Below are positions 1-10,709 of a stretch of DNA of 64,000 bases, piece after piece; within the stretch, counting starts at the first letter, position 1; each line of letters opens with the position of its first letter. The stretch comes from Leptobrachium leishanense (lineage: Eukaryota > Chordata > Amphibia > Anura > Megophryidae): NCBI GenBank assembly GCA_009667805.1, contig CM019069.1, positions 97,809,204-97,873,203 on the forward strand, written 5' to 3'. The position numbers and the translations under genes are program-made. Under the pieces are notes generated by a model. The model had not been told where the DNA came from and did not search any database. It saw only the letters and a list, made by a program, of their open reading frames with translations.

Positions 1-5
1 TACCA

Positions 6-669
6 ATGCATCCTGAAGACAAAGAGAAGACTGCGTTCATCTGTCCACTGGGGTTCTTTGAATTCAACAGAATGCCTCAAGGCCTTACGGGGAATCCAGC
101 CACGTTCCAACGGTTAATGGAGAAGACAGTCGGGGACATGAATCTGATCGAAGTATTAGTATACCTGGATGACATAATTGTGTTCGGGAAGACTCTGGAA
201 GAACATGAGCAACGTTTGGAGAAGGTCTTGAAGAGGCTCCATGAAGAGGGATTGAAACTGTCTCTGGAGAAATGTCAATTCTGCCTACCGTCCGTTACGT
301 ATTTGGGACATGTGGTCTCAGCAGAAGGTGTTTCAACAGATCCTCGGAAGTTGGAGGCCGTAGCTTCTTGGCCTAGACCCCGAAACGTCACTGAACTTAG
401 ATCTTTCTTGGGGTTCTGTTCCTATTATCGAAGATTTGTAGGAGGATTCGCAAAAATAGCTCAACCACTGAACAAACTCCTACAGAAGGAAAGCACAGAA
501 GAAGGCTGCAAGGTCTCTGACCGAAACCCGTCAGCTCCAGGGCCAAGGAAAGCTCGAGAGTCCATACAGGGAGAGTGGACTAGTCAATGTGAAGGTGCTT
601 TCTTGAAGCTGAAGGAGAGTCTAACTCAAGCTCCTGTCTTGGCCTACGCGGACCCTCACAAGCCGTATG
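6..669 (+). pseudogene. pol: Element A pol: reverse transcriptase (partial)
   Basis: An open frame covers the palm, thumb and connection of a Ty3/Gypsy reverse transcriptase. The catalytic YLDD box is at 162-173, the MPQGL/NPATFQR block lies upstream, and LGHVVSAEGV and FLGFCSYYRRFV follow. The 5' end is cut by the window edge. The frame ends where the LTR of element B was inserted (position 670) and continues at 6088. The enzyme would copy element RNA to DNA in cytoplasmic particles. It cannot work here because of the insertion and downstream breaks. Confidence 0.93.
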
Positions 670-1219
670 TGTAACGTTGGGGGCTTCCAGCCCTACCTGT
701 GTGCTTGAGGACAGCAAGTCTGATGCTGCTCGCTGACCACTGCCCGGTTTAAATGGAGACAGGCAGGGAGGTGATTGCATGAGGTGTGGCTTGAGTGGGG
801 GGCGTGGTCTGGTGAAGGTCTTTAAAAACCCTCAGTATAGTTTCAGAAGTTGCCAGATCGTGGTTATCCATACCTGAGCTCCTTGTACCTGACTGCTATA
901 TTGATTTAACCTGTTATTGACCTCTGCTTGTGTTCTGACCATTCTGCCTTCTGTTGCCCTAGACTATTTTCTTGTACTACGCTACTGCTCTGATACCGAC
1001 CCGGCTATTCCATTTGACCATTCTGAACTCTGTATTCCTGATTCTGGCTCGGCTGACTCCTCTCCGTATTGTTAACCCTTTTCTGTCTAGCTAGTTTACC
1101 TGGCCAATTCTAAGGACCAGACAGATAGGGATCATTCACAGCTACACTGTTGGTAGCTTCTGGGTTTTGTGGAGTGTTGGGGGTTAAGTACTGCGTGGTG
1201 GGATCCGGGAACCGTGACA
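670..1219 (+). repeat. 5' LTR of chromovirus B
   Basis: Begins TGTAACG and ends CGTGACA. A TATA-like stretch (CTTTAAAAAC, about 820) would start transcription near 850, which is where the self-priming segment 852-861 lies. Identical to the 3' LTR except for one C/T difference. Confidence 0.96.
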
Positions 1220-1232
1220 TTACGATCTGGCC
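1220..1232 (+). promoter_or_regulatory. Putative self-priming primer-binding site of chromovirus B
   Basis: Directly after the LTR there is no tRNA-type PBS starting with TGG. Instead 1222-1231 is perfectly complementary to 852-861 (GCCAGATCGT) in the LTR, with two possible G-U pairs beyond it. 852-861 lies about 30 bp after the TATA-like box, so it would be the 5' end of the RNA. Tf1 of fission yeast and sushi-type chromoviruses are known or proposed to prime from their own RNA 5' end. Applying this here is inference. Confidence 0.7.
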
Positions 1233-1235
1233 AAT

Positions 1236-2160
1236 ATGGATCCCGCAGATTTAACACAGCACTTGGCTACCTTTGTATCCAGACAGGATGAGCAGGATCA
1301 TAGGATGGATCAGTTTGCCACTGCCTTACAAACTATCCTGAATCGTACTGCACACCTGGAACCAGTTGGGGTTGCACCCCCGCCTGCTATACTTGTGCCC
1401 CCTGTCGTTCAGACATCCCAGGTACACATGACCGCTCCTATGAGGTTTGACGGTACTCCCTCTGAGTGCCGGGGATTTTTGGTCCATGTGGATATTCATT
1501 TTAAATTAAATCCACAAATGTTTTTCTCTGACATTGCCAAAGTGGGGTTTATTATTAACCATCTGTCTGGCAGAGCGTTGACATGGGCGACTCCTTTATG
1601 GGAGGCAGAAAGACCTATTGTACGGGATTATAAAGAATTCATAGCCGAGTTACAACGTACATTTAATCCTACCAGAAAGGCCACGATAGCCGGCAAATCC
1701 TTGTTCCGCATACGTCAAGGGAACAGGACTGTGTCTGATTATGCCATAGATTTTAAAACCTTAATTTCTGATGTGAACTGGACAAATGAGACACTGGTTC
1801 TGGCTTTTATGGAGGGGTTATCAGAGTCGTTGATGCATGAATTAGCTCCACGTAAACTACCTGAGGTATTGTGTGAACTCATTGATTACTGTATAGATCT
1901 GGATAATCAGATAAGGGATAGAAGGACTCCAAGAGAGAGACCAAGAGACCGTTACCTAGGTTGGCCCCTGTCTTTCAAGCACCACCCAGAGAGTTATCTC
2001 CTCCCTCAGAGCCTATGCAACTAGGCCGTACTAGGCTTACAGAGGAGGAGAGAACAAGGCGTTTTCGTGAGGGATTGTGCCTGTATGTGGTTTGGAGGGA
2101 CATGTACGATTTCAATGTCCTACTCGCCCTAAGCTGCATGATAAGCCGGAAAAACTACCG
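1236..2160 (+). pseudogene. gag: Chromovirus B gag (capsid/nucleocapsid), frame-broken
   Basis: Starts at the ATG at 1236 (MDPADLTQ), 16 bases after the 5' LTR. About 240 residues of capsid-like sequence follow, with an N-terminal coiled-coil-like stretch. A one-base loss near 1950 shifts the frame. A second near 2086 falls inside the nucleocapsid CCHC knuckle ([11 protein letters not shown]). Gag would form the particle and bind RNA. The two losses together put the knuckle in the same frame as protease and pol, which suggests that gag and pol were one continuous frame in the parent. Confidence 0.9.
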
Positions 2161-5100
2161 CACCTAAGGCAGCTGAGGAGACAGGCCTTGGGTGTGACAT
2201 GCATGTCTCCTATCAAAGACACTAAACTTATGTTACCAGTATCCTTGGCTTGGGAGACCAAGACCACACATAACACCGCTTTTGTGGATTCTGGGGCTGC
2301 TGGTAACTTTATTGATGTTAACTACGCTTCTTCCATTTCTCTACCTCTGGTTGTAAGAGAGACACCCTTAGCCGTTGAAGCCATAGATGGCAGGCCGTTA
2401 TCCTGCCCTAGGATTACTCACGATACGATTACAGTAGTTCTTACTACTGGTCTCTTGCATAAAGAAAAGATCATATTCCAAGTTATCCACTCACCTTCCA
2501 ATCCTGTTGTACTTGGTTTCCCCTGGTTGGTGGAACACAATCCCGTTATTGATTGGGTTAAAGGAGAGATACTGTCTTGGAGTTCTGCATGTTTTGGGAC
2601 TTGTTTAATACCCATTCAGCATGTCGGTGCCCTGAACACACCCACAGCCCCTCCATTGTCTACTGAAGTTCCTGAACAATATGCAGACCTCAGGGCTGTA
2701 TTTGATAAAAGAGAGGCAGACAAACTACCTCCACATAGACCATATGATTGTGCTATTGATATTCATCCGGGTACCATGCCTCCTCGAGGCAAAGTATATC
2801 CTCTTTCCATAAAGGAGAACCAAATTATGGAGGAGTATATCAAGGAGAATTTGGAGAGAGGTTTTATCCGACGTTCCTCTTCTCCAGCAGGGGCTGGATT
2901 CTTTTTTGTGTCGAAAAAAGAGGGAGATTTACGCCCGTGTATTGATTATAGGGGGCTTAACAAGATCACCATTAAGAACGTGTACCCTATCCCTCTCATA
3001 TCGGAACTGTTCGACAGGTTAAGAGGTTCAGCAGTATACACTAAACTTGATTTAAGAGGAGCTTACAATTTGATACGCATAAAAGAGGGGCATGAGTGGA
3101 AAACAGCATTTAACACCAGGAGTGCATTATGAATACTTGGTCATGCCTTTCGGTCTTTGTAATGCTCCAGCGGTATTCCAGGATTTTATTAATGATGTGC
3201 TCAGAGATTTCTTGCAAACCTTTGTTATAGTATACCTAGACGATATATTGATTTACTCTCCCGATCTGAAACCCACCATGCACATGTCAGACAGGTATTA
3301 GCTAAATTACTGGACAATGGTCTTTATTGCAAACTAGAGAAGTGTTTATTCGACATTACTACTGTGAAATTCCTTGGGTACATTATCACTCCAGAGGGTT
3401 TTGAGATGGATCCTTCTAAACTCACGGCCATCTCAGAATGGCCTCTTCCTCAAGGTCTCAAAGCCATACAGAGGTTTCTGGGTTTTCTAACTATTATAGG
3501 AGATTTATCAAGAATTATTCCGCTATAGCCTCTCCTATCATTAATATGACACGTAAAGGTCTGAAGTACCAGATCTGGTCTTCTCAATCTAAACAAGCAT
3601 TCGAAGCCCTCAAACAGGCTTTCACTTCCGCTCCCGTGTTACGGCATCCTGATCCCAGGATTCCGTTTATTCTTGAGGTTGATGCTTCTGAGATAGGCAT
3701 TGGGGCTGTCCTGTCTCAAAGAGAATCTCCAGGGAAACCACTACATCCTTGTGGGTTCTTTTCAAGAAAATTATCACCAGCAGAACGCAATTATGATATT
3801 GGCAACAGAGAATTGCTTGCTATTGTGTCTGCCCTGTCAGAGTGGAGACATTTGTTGGAAGGTACTCTTGATCCTTTGTTGATAATCACTGATCATAAGA
3901 ACCTTACGTACATCGGGGATGCTAAACGTTTGAACTCGAGACAGGCCAGGTGGTCATTGCTACTGTCTCGGTTTAATTTTGTATTGACTTACAGACCAGG
4001 TGACCGCAATGTAAAGGCTGATGCCTTATCTCGTCAATATGACCCATATGAATCTAATACACAAGACCACAATCCTATAGTTCTCCTGAACGTATTGTGG
4101 CTTCCACAGTCTTGTCTGTCTCCTCGCCTTTCCTGGAACGCCTCCAGGCAGCTCAAGTGGGGGCTCCACCTGACAAGCCTCCAGATATGTTGTTTGTACC
4201 TGAAAAGGAAAGACAAGAATTACTCATAATGTTTCATGATTCTAAACCAGCAGGTCATCCTGGTATTACTAAGACTCTTACCAGTATTTCCAGACAGTTC
4301 TGGTGGCCCACCATGCGACAGGACGTACGCCTGTTTGTTTTGGCTTGTCAAGTCTGTGCCAGAAGCAAAACCAGTAAAACCTTGCCTGTCGGTCTATTGC
4401 AGCCTTTACCCACGCCTAAGAGGCCTTGGTCTCATCTATCTATGGATTTTATTGTGGACTTGCCGAAGTCCAAAGGTCATACTGTGGTTCTGACAGTTGT
4501 AGACCGCTTCTCCAAAATGGCTAATTTTGTCCCTTTACCTAAGCTTCCTACAGCCAAAGAACTGGCGGTTGTCTTTGCTAGAGAGATTGTACGAATACAT
4601 GGGGTTCCGTCTGAAATAGTCTCTGACAGAGGAGCTCAGTTCGTCTCTCGTTTCTGGAGGGTTTTCTGTGCGGAGATGGGGTGCGATTGGCCTTCTCTTC
4701 AGCATACCATCCACAAACCAATGGGGCAGCAGAGAGGGCAAATCAGGGTCTCGAGCAGTACATACGTTGCTTTACCACACAACAACAAGACAATTGGTCG
4801 GAGTTGTTGCCCTGGGCTGAGTATGCACGTAATAACGCCGTTAATGAGACCACTGGCCACTCTCCTTTTTCTGCTATCTATGGTTTTTTCCCTCCGGCTC
4901 TACCGCTTCAGTTTAATGAACAGGCCATCCCGGCCCTCGATGACCATCTCACTCAACTACAAGAGATTTGGAGACAGATTCGCGTAAATATGGAGCGCAA
5001 TGTTGCTGTCCAGAAACGCAAGGCTGACAGGCATAGGTTACAAGCTCCCTCCTATAACGTGGGGATAGAGTTTGGTTGTCTACTAGGAACGTGAAGTTAC

Positions 5101-5531
5101 GGGTGCCTTCTATGAAAATGGCACCTCGGTTTATTGGTCCATATAAGATCATTCGCCGCGTTAACCCTGTGGCTTATGCTCTTGCCCTTCCTAAACATCT
5201 TCGCTTGCACAACGTCTTTCACCTCCCTACTGAAACCTTTGTTGTGTAACAGGTACACGCGGGTCGTTCCTCCTCCTCCACCTGTTCAGGTTGATGGTGA
5301 ATCAGAGTATGAGGTTAGGAGGGTTTTGGATTCTAGGCTGTGCAGGGGTGTTCTGCAGTACTTGGTCGATTGGGTGGGCTATGGCCCGGAAGACCGGTCC
5401 TGGATTCCAGCTTCCGACATGTCTGCCTCTAGGTTGGTCAGGGCGTTCCATCTGCGCACCCCGATCGCCCTGGTGGTCGTATTGCCGCTCGTCCTGTTGG
5501 TCGTCCGGTGGCCTCCCGTGGAGAGGGGGTA
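2161..5531 (+). pseudogene. pol: Chromovirus B pol: protease, RT, RNase H, integrase, chromodomain; multiple frameshifts
   Basis: Domains: aspartic protease with DSGA (about 2290); RT from about 2700, with YLDD at 3233-3244; RNase H with DAS and the DHKNLTY block (3640-3910); integrase HHCC zinc region (4230-4370), catalytic Asp in MDFIVD and SDRGAQF, Glu in AAERANQG (4440-4760); and a chromodomain (about 5290-5450). A purine tract (5521-5530) abuts the 3' LTR. Frame breaks lie near 3125, 3265, 3487, 4085, 4688, 5066, 5213 and 5453. Each is best explained by loss of one or two bases, mostly in short homopolymers. I saw no in-frame stop made by substitution, which is unusual for an old relic. 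Confidence 0.93.
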
Positions 5532-5532
5532 C

Positions 5533-6082
5533 TGTAACGTTGGGGGCTTCCAGCCCTACCTGTGTGCTTGAGGACAGCAAGTCTGATGCTGCTCGCTGAC
5601 CACTGCCTGGTTTAAATGGAGACAGGCAGGGAGGTGATTGCATGAGGTGTGGCTTGAGTGGGGGGCGTGGTCTGGTGAAGGTCTTTAAAAACCCTCAGTA
5701 TAGTTTCAGAAGTTGCCAGATCGTGGTTATCCATACCTGAGCTCCTTGTACCTGACTGCTATATTGATTTAACCTGTTATTGACCTCTGCTTGTGTTCTG
5801 ACCATTCTGCCTTCTGTTGCCCTAGACTATTTTCTTGTACTACGCTACTGCTCTGATACCGACCCGGCTATTCCATTTGACCATTCTGAACTCTGTATTC
5901 CTGATTCTGGCTCGGCTGACTCCTCTCCGTATTGTTAACCCTTTTCTGTCTAGCTAGTTTACCTGGCCAATTCTAAGGACCAGACAGATAGGGATCATTC
6001 ACAGCTACACTGTTGGTAGCTTCTGGGTTTTGTGGAGTGTTGGGGGTTAAGTACTGCGTGGTGGGATCCGGGAACCGTGACA
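5533..6082 (+). repeat. 3' LTR of chromovirus B
   Basis: 550 bp, same ends as the 5' LTR, preceded by the polypurine tract GAGAGGGGGT. Followed by the right copy of the GTATG target duplication. Confidence 0.96.
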
Positions 6083-7043
6083 GTATGAGTTACATGTGGA
6101 TGCCAGCAGAGAAGGTCTAGGAGGAGTCCTGTATCAAGAGTATGGTGGATTGCTGAGGCCTGTAGCGTACGTGAGCCGGAGCCTTACGCCTTCAGAGAAG
6201 AACTACCCTACCCACAAGTTGGAGTTCCTAGCCTTGAAGTGGGCAGTGGTAGACAAGTTAAAAGACTATCTGTATGGAGCTGAGTTTGTGATAAAGACGG
6301 ATAACAATCCTCTTACCTTACTACTGCGAAACTGGACGCAACGGGACATCGGTGGCTGGCCGCTCTGTCAGGGTTTCGGTTCAGCCTGAAGTATCGCCCT
6401 GGGGTGAATAATCGAGATGCTGATGCTTTGTCGAGAAGACCCTGCGCTGCAGAATGGACTCAGTTAACTCCAGACGGGGTCCAAGCTTTGTGTCAAGGAG
6501 CAGAGCGCCGGGTCAAGGGAGGGATTGAAGCAGAGGCCATAGGAGTCATGGCTGCGGCTGTTCCGGAGTTCTACTGCAACCCTACGCAATTGAGGGATGA
6601 AAGTCTACCTACCTTTTCAAAACAGGACCTGAAAGCTGATCAGGCCAGAGACCCTTTAATTGCGTTAACCATAAAGGCCCTAACTGCGAACCAGCGTGAA
6701 ATTCTGCTGACCAATTCCCCAGATGGAGCCAGATTGGTCTACAAAGAGTGGGAACGGTTGAAGATGTTGGATGGAGTGGTCTACCGAAGGGGCCCCTCAA
6801 CCAATGCTGAAGAGACCCAACAGTTATTCCTTCCCAAACATAGAGAGAGTGTGCTGTGATTGCTACATGATGAGCATGGACATTTGGGTGCTGAAAGGAC
6901 TTTTAAGCTGGTGTGAGACAGGTTCTATTGGCCTTGCATGAGAGCTGAAGTGGAAAGTTATTGCCATTCATGTCTGAGGTGTATTCAGAGGAAGACCCTA
7001 CCGACCCGAACCGCTCCAATGAGCCATCTGCAGTCAGGGACCC
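6083..7043 (+). pseudogene. pol: Element A pol continued: RNase H and integrase zinc region, broken
   Basis: Resumes the pol of element A after element B. RNase H shows the VDAS start, the SEKNYPTHKLEFLALKWA block and a TDNNPLT block. A frame break near 6325-6335 precedes the YRPG and DALSRR end of the domain. The integrase zinc region follows (HDEHGHLG, then CxxC near 6970). Two in-frame TGA codons (6857-6859 and near 6914) stand where related enzymes have Arg, so they are likely CGA-to-TGA CpG decay. A further shift lies near 7040. The damage pattern is that of an older element than B. Confidence 0.88.
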
Positions 7044-8492
7044 ATGGATTTGGTGTGCATTGACTTCCTGTGCTTAGAGCCGGATGCTAGTGGGCAAGGG
7101 AATATTCTAATAGTGACTGATCACTTCACCCGTTACGCCCAAGCTTTTTCCACGAAAGACCAACGCGCTCCGACAGTAGCCAAGGTTCTAATGGAAAAGT
7201 TCTTTGTCCACTACGGCTTACCAAGGAGAATACACTCTGATCAGGGTAGAGACTTTGAAAGCCGACTTGTTGGGCAATTGTTGGAACTGTTGGGAATCCA
7301 AAAGACCCGAACTACACCATACCACCCTCAAGGTGATGCTCAGCCTGAAAGGTTTAATCGCACGCTGCTAAATATGCTGGGGACATTGTCAAACACAGAG
7401 AAGCAGAGTTGGAGTCGTCACATAGCTACTCTGGTGCATGCATATAACAGTACGGAGAGTGATGCCACTGGATACTCACCGTACCGCCTTATGTTCGGAA
7501 GAGAAGCTCGACTGCCGGTTGATTTGGCGTTTGGGTTATCTCTAGACCAGACGTCGTTAGCTTCCCATAGAAATTACGTGGATAGACTTCGAAAGAATCT
7601 GGCCTCTGTGTTTGAACGGGCCCGTTTGACCTCAGGAAACAGGGAGCAAAGGAACAAAAGGAACTATGACTTAAAAGTTCAGATACAGGATCTGCAACCC
7701 GGTGATAGGGTTTTGTTGAAGAACCTGGGTGCTGCTGCGAGGCAAAAGTTGGCGGATAGATGGAGTTCTCAAGTCTACATTGTCTGCAAGCAACTGCCGG
7801 GCCTGCCGGTGTATCAAATCCGGCCGGATGGAAAGGCTGGGCCTCTTAAGAACTGGCACCGGAATCATTTGTTACCTTTGAGAGAGGCTGTGAGGATGCC
7901 AGTTGAGGACAAACTTCCTCTGCCGAATCCGCCTGCTCCACGTTTGCCTCCTGTTACTCGGTCTCAACAGACCCGGGTTGTCGAAGAAAGCGAAAGGGAC
8001 AGTGAGGAAGAGAGTTTTTGTCTGGACTGGATGCGCTCACCGGAACCTGAAGAGGTTATCGCGGTTCCTGAACGGTGGGAAAGTAATTTGAGGCCTGAAG
8101 CTCCTGAATTTCAGTTGGAAGTTCCTGAGACTGTCGCAATCCCTGTAGTTCCTGAGGCTGAATCTTATGACTACAGTTCTATGCCTTCACTGGAGGGATC
8201 ATACTCCGAAGAGGTGTCTGCTCCAGTGGTAGAAAGAAGGACTGAGCCAGCGCCTATAGTACTTCCGCCTGAAGAGGAACTGATTGAGCCAGAACCAAAA
8301 CGCTCTGTTCGACCGCCCCAGCGACTCACCTACGACTCATCAGGACATAGCACTGAAGAGGCCATCACCACAGTGCGAAGGTTGCCCGAAGTGTCTGCTA
8401 TGTTAGCTGAGGTAGCCCAAAGTATGAAGCAACTTGAAGAAATGTATATAACCCACTGTATGCTTACTGCTGAGCCTGTATATGTTGCCTAA
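7044..8492 (+). pseudogene. pol: Element A integrase core and C-terminal tail (open frame)
   Basis: 482 codons open. The core carries catalytic Asp in CIDFL (residue about 6), Asp in HSDQGRDF (about 66) and Glu in QPERFNRTL (about 102), the usual DDE layout. A GPY/F-like module follows (GDRVLLKNLG to HRNHLLPL, residues 220-275). The last 200 residues are acidic and proline-rich, with RPPQRLTYD near residue 434, and I cannot assign them a fold. The nominal ATG lies inside pol; the true product would be a polyprotein. It ends about 70 bp before the 3' LTR. Integrase would insert the cDNA in the nucleus. Confidence 0.88.
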
Positions 8493-8561
8493 ACTGTGTT
8501 GAAATATAATGTAACTGTTGTACCTCCTTGGAGAGACCCAAGAGTTCTAGGAGGGGGAGAG

Positions 8562-9602
8562 TGTAGCGCTGTGTTTAAATCCTTGTTGTGGCAGTACCTA
8601 TTTTTGGCCACCAGAGGGAGACAAGCGAAATGTGAGACACTGAATGTTACATTGGGACTACATTTCCCGGCATGCTTTGGGAACGGACACAGGAAGTGGG
8701 TGGGGCAGAGAGACTTACATCCTGAGCCTCGTGGAGAGAGCTGGCAGAGCGCGCCAGGGAGTGAGAGAGACAAGACACAGTGCTGCAGAGAGTAACAGTG
8801 ACCAGGCTGGAGCGCAAGTGCGGCCCAACAGAGACACAGATCGGGTTATCAGTTATTCCCGAAGAAGACCCAGTGATCCACCAGATAACCCAAGCGGTTA
8901 GAGAGGAAGCGGAGGACCCCGAGTAAGGAGTACCGCAGATCGATCGGACCGGGAGAGCAGGCGGTAAGCTGGACAAGTCTGCCGGTGCAGAAAGCCAGAC
9001 AGCGGATCCAGAAGCAAGCAACCCCCAGTCAATATCGAGCGGAGAGACGTCCTGGGTCAGCGGAGCCTCAAGTATCTGGCGGATGGGTGAGAGGCCTTCC
9101 AGGCCGTTGTAAGACTCAAGTAAAGCACGCTGCTGTTTGTTTCCAAAACCCACAGGGCCCCAACTTGACTAGTCGAAGACATCTCTTAAGCAGTTCACTG
9201 GCCAGTTGAATAGTACCCGGGTACCATACACACACACACTTACATTCCGGGACTTAACCTGTGCAGGACTCACTCCCCAAATCACAAGAAGGGGTTAAAG
9301 ATACGTTTTTCATTATTCTTTTCCGCTGCGCGTTTCCCCGAAATACGAAGAATCGTACTTATTTTCCGCTGCTCGTTTCTCGAATTACGAAACCTCGTAT
9401 TTCTTTTCCGCTGCGCGTTTACCGCGTTACGAAGTACTGTAGATATATATACGAAAACCGTGTCATTCATTATATGCCATTTATTCCAGTAAACTATATA
9501 ATTTATAAAATCCACAACGGTGCTGGAGTATATTTATTCCCTAGTGCGGGGAGACTGACCCGAGGTTCAATTTCAGCGGCTCCTCCGGGAGTGAGCGCTA
9601 CA
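8562..9602 (+). repeat. 3' LTR of element A (1041 bp)
   Basis: Starts TGTAGCGCT after the purine tract GGAGGGGGAGAG and ends AGCGCTACA. These ends are perfect 9-bp inverted repeats of each other. It contains a short CA tract (9228-9238) and three tandem repeats (9319-9446). Confidence 0.9.
9319..9446 (+). repeat. Three tandem 42-43 bp repeats inside LTR A
   Basis: Copies begin with TTTTCCGCTG at 9319, 9362 and 9404. Each contains the core TTTCCGCTGCKCGTTT and a TACGAA motif. Repeated blocks in an LTR often act as enhancers; that role is inferred here. Confidence 0.75.
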
Positions 9603-9689
9603 CTAGTGATCATGCTCTGTGTATTTATATTGGCACACATCTGACTCTCTCTGCTGGTACTAAGATCTCTGTTCTATCAACCAAGTATA

Positions 9690-9832
9690 TTATTGTATTA
9701 TGGTAGTCGGCCTTACTGAGTCAAGAGAGCATGCAGAGCCTGAGTTATCTGATTCATGCGGTGATCCTGTTCTTACTGTTCAGACACGATCTTAGCCAGT
9801 TGGGTAGATAGATCCATTGATGCGGGATCCAT
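9690..9832 (-). pseudogene. gag: gag N-terminus fragment of a minus-strand Gypsy element
   Basis: Read on the minus strand from the ATG at 9832, the product begins MDPASMDLSTQLAKIV and, after an in-frame TAA, EQDHRMNQITQAL. This parallels the Gag start of chromovirus B (MDPADLTQHLA, EQDHRMDQF). Only about 45 codons remain before element A was inserted. It is non-functional. Confidence 0.75.
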
Positions 9833-9846
9833 TGGCCCTGATGTAA

Positions 9847-10250
9847 TGTCACAGTTCCCCCTAGGATCTATGGTACTGGTCCCTGTACGCAGAATGCTAT
9901 CTACCCTTCCGATCCTTGGATGGGCGGCAAAGCTATCTACAGCTAGAGAACAGACAGGTACGTACCCTCAAAGGGTTAACAGACAACAGATAAGAACAAT
10001 ATACTTGGTCAGTATAAAAGCGAGGGTCTTAGCACCAAGGGAGGTAGTCAGACATATGCCACAGTCAGCACACAGAAGGGTTCTCATGCAAATCAGGATT
10101 GGTACACAGAGTGGGTTCTCAGGCTTGCCAGGTATGATACACATAAAGGATAGTCAGGAATAGCCAAAAGTTGCTGGGCACTGGGCAACACCGGTGTGGG
10201 ATGTGACAGGGACCTCAGACCAATATTGCAAAGCCAACTCTCAAGGATAA
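9847..10250 (-). repeat. LTR-like fragment next to the minus-strand gag relic
   Basis: The minus-strand reading ends CTGTGACA just before ATTACATCAGGGCC and the gag start, the same arrangement as in element B. Parts of this stretch (CCGATCCTT, GTCAGGAATAGCCAAAA) recur at 60906-61020 and 63938-64000. The far LTR end was not located. Confidence 0.55.
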
Positions 10251-10345
10251 TGGGCACCTAAAGGTAAAGGAACAGTACCGCCAAAAAATGAAAAGTTATA
10301 TGTTGCTTATTTTATGTTGCTGATCTCTTACATGTGATCCAAATA

Positions 10346-10651
10346 ATAGAAAACTATTCAGTTTGGGGGTGAGGCAAGATGATTTTGATAGAGAAAATCA
10401 GCAGCTACTTATTCATTTTTTCCCATTGAAACGAATGGAGGGGGTTTGCTTAATCAATAATGTGTGGCTCAGGCTAGAGTATGTTTTTTCTAATAGAGAA
10501 GGGTCCATTTTATAGAAAACTATTCAGTTTGTGGTGAGCCAAGATGATTTTGATAGAGAGAATCAGCAGCTACTTATTCATTTTTTCCCATTAAAACGAA
10601 TGGAGGGGGGTGAAAGTTTGCGTAATCAATAATGTTTGGTTCAGGCTAGAT
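10346..10651. repeat. Tandem duplication, about 166-bp unit; third copy at 17034
   Basis: ATAGAAAACTATTCAGTTTG begins at 10346, 10512 and 17034, each followed by GATGATTTTGATAGAG. The third copy is separated from the others by the hAT inserted at 10652-16992. Confidence 0.75.
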
Positions 10652-10709
10652 CAGGGGTCAACAAATCCTGGACGCGAGGCCACCATGGCGACAAAAAATG
10701 CTGTCCTGG

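Larger units (their letters stand above)
670..6082 (+). mobile_element. Ty3/Gypsy chromovirus B, complete with two LTRs, inserted in element A
   Basis: Two 550-bp LTRs (670-1219, 5533-6082) differ at one position that I can see (C/T near 744-746, in a CpG). A 5-bp target duplication GTATG lies at 665-669 and 6083-6087. Internal domains in order are Gag with a CCHC knuckle, protease (DSGA), reverse transcriptase (YLDD), RNase H, integrase and an integrase C-terminal chromodomain. The chromodomain puts it among chromoviruses (the clade with vertebrate sushi-like elements). It has about ten small frame breaks, so this copy as read is non-coding, although its LTRs say it inserted very recently. 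Confidence 0.97.
1..9602 (+). mobile_element. Ty3/Gypsy LTR retrotransposon A (5' part outside window), split by element B
   Basis: Pol domains run in Ty3/Gypsy order: reverse transcriptase (6-669), RNase H (6088-6480), integrase zinc region (6840-7010) and integrase core plus C-terminal tail (7044-8492). A purine tract (8551-8561) and a 3' LTR (8562-9602) follow. Element B sits inside pol at 670-6082 with a GTATG duplication. Removing B and one duplication restores the frame between a Tyr and a Glu codon just before RNase H. No chromodomain is seen after the integrase. The 5' LTR, gag and protease lie left of the window. The bases after the LTR are CTAGT, but the matching left duplication cannot be checked. 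Confidence 0.93.
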
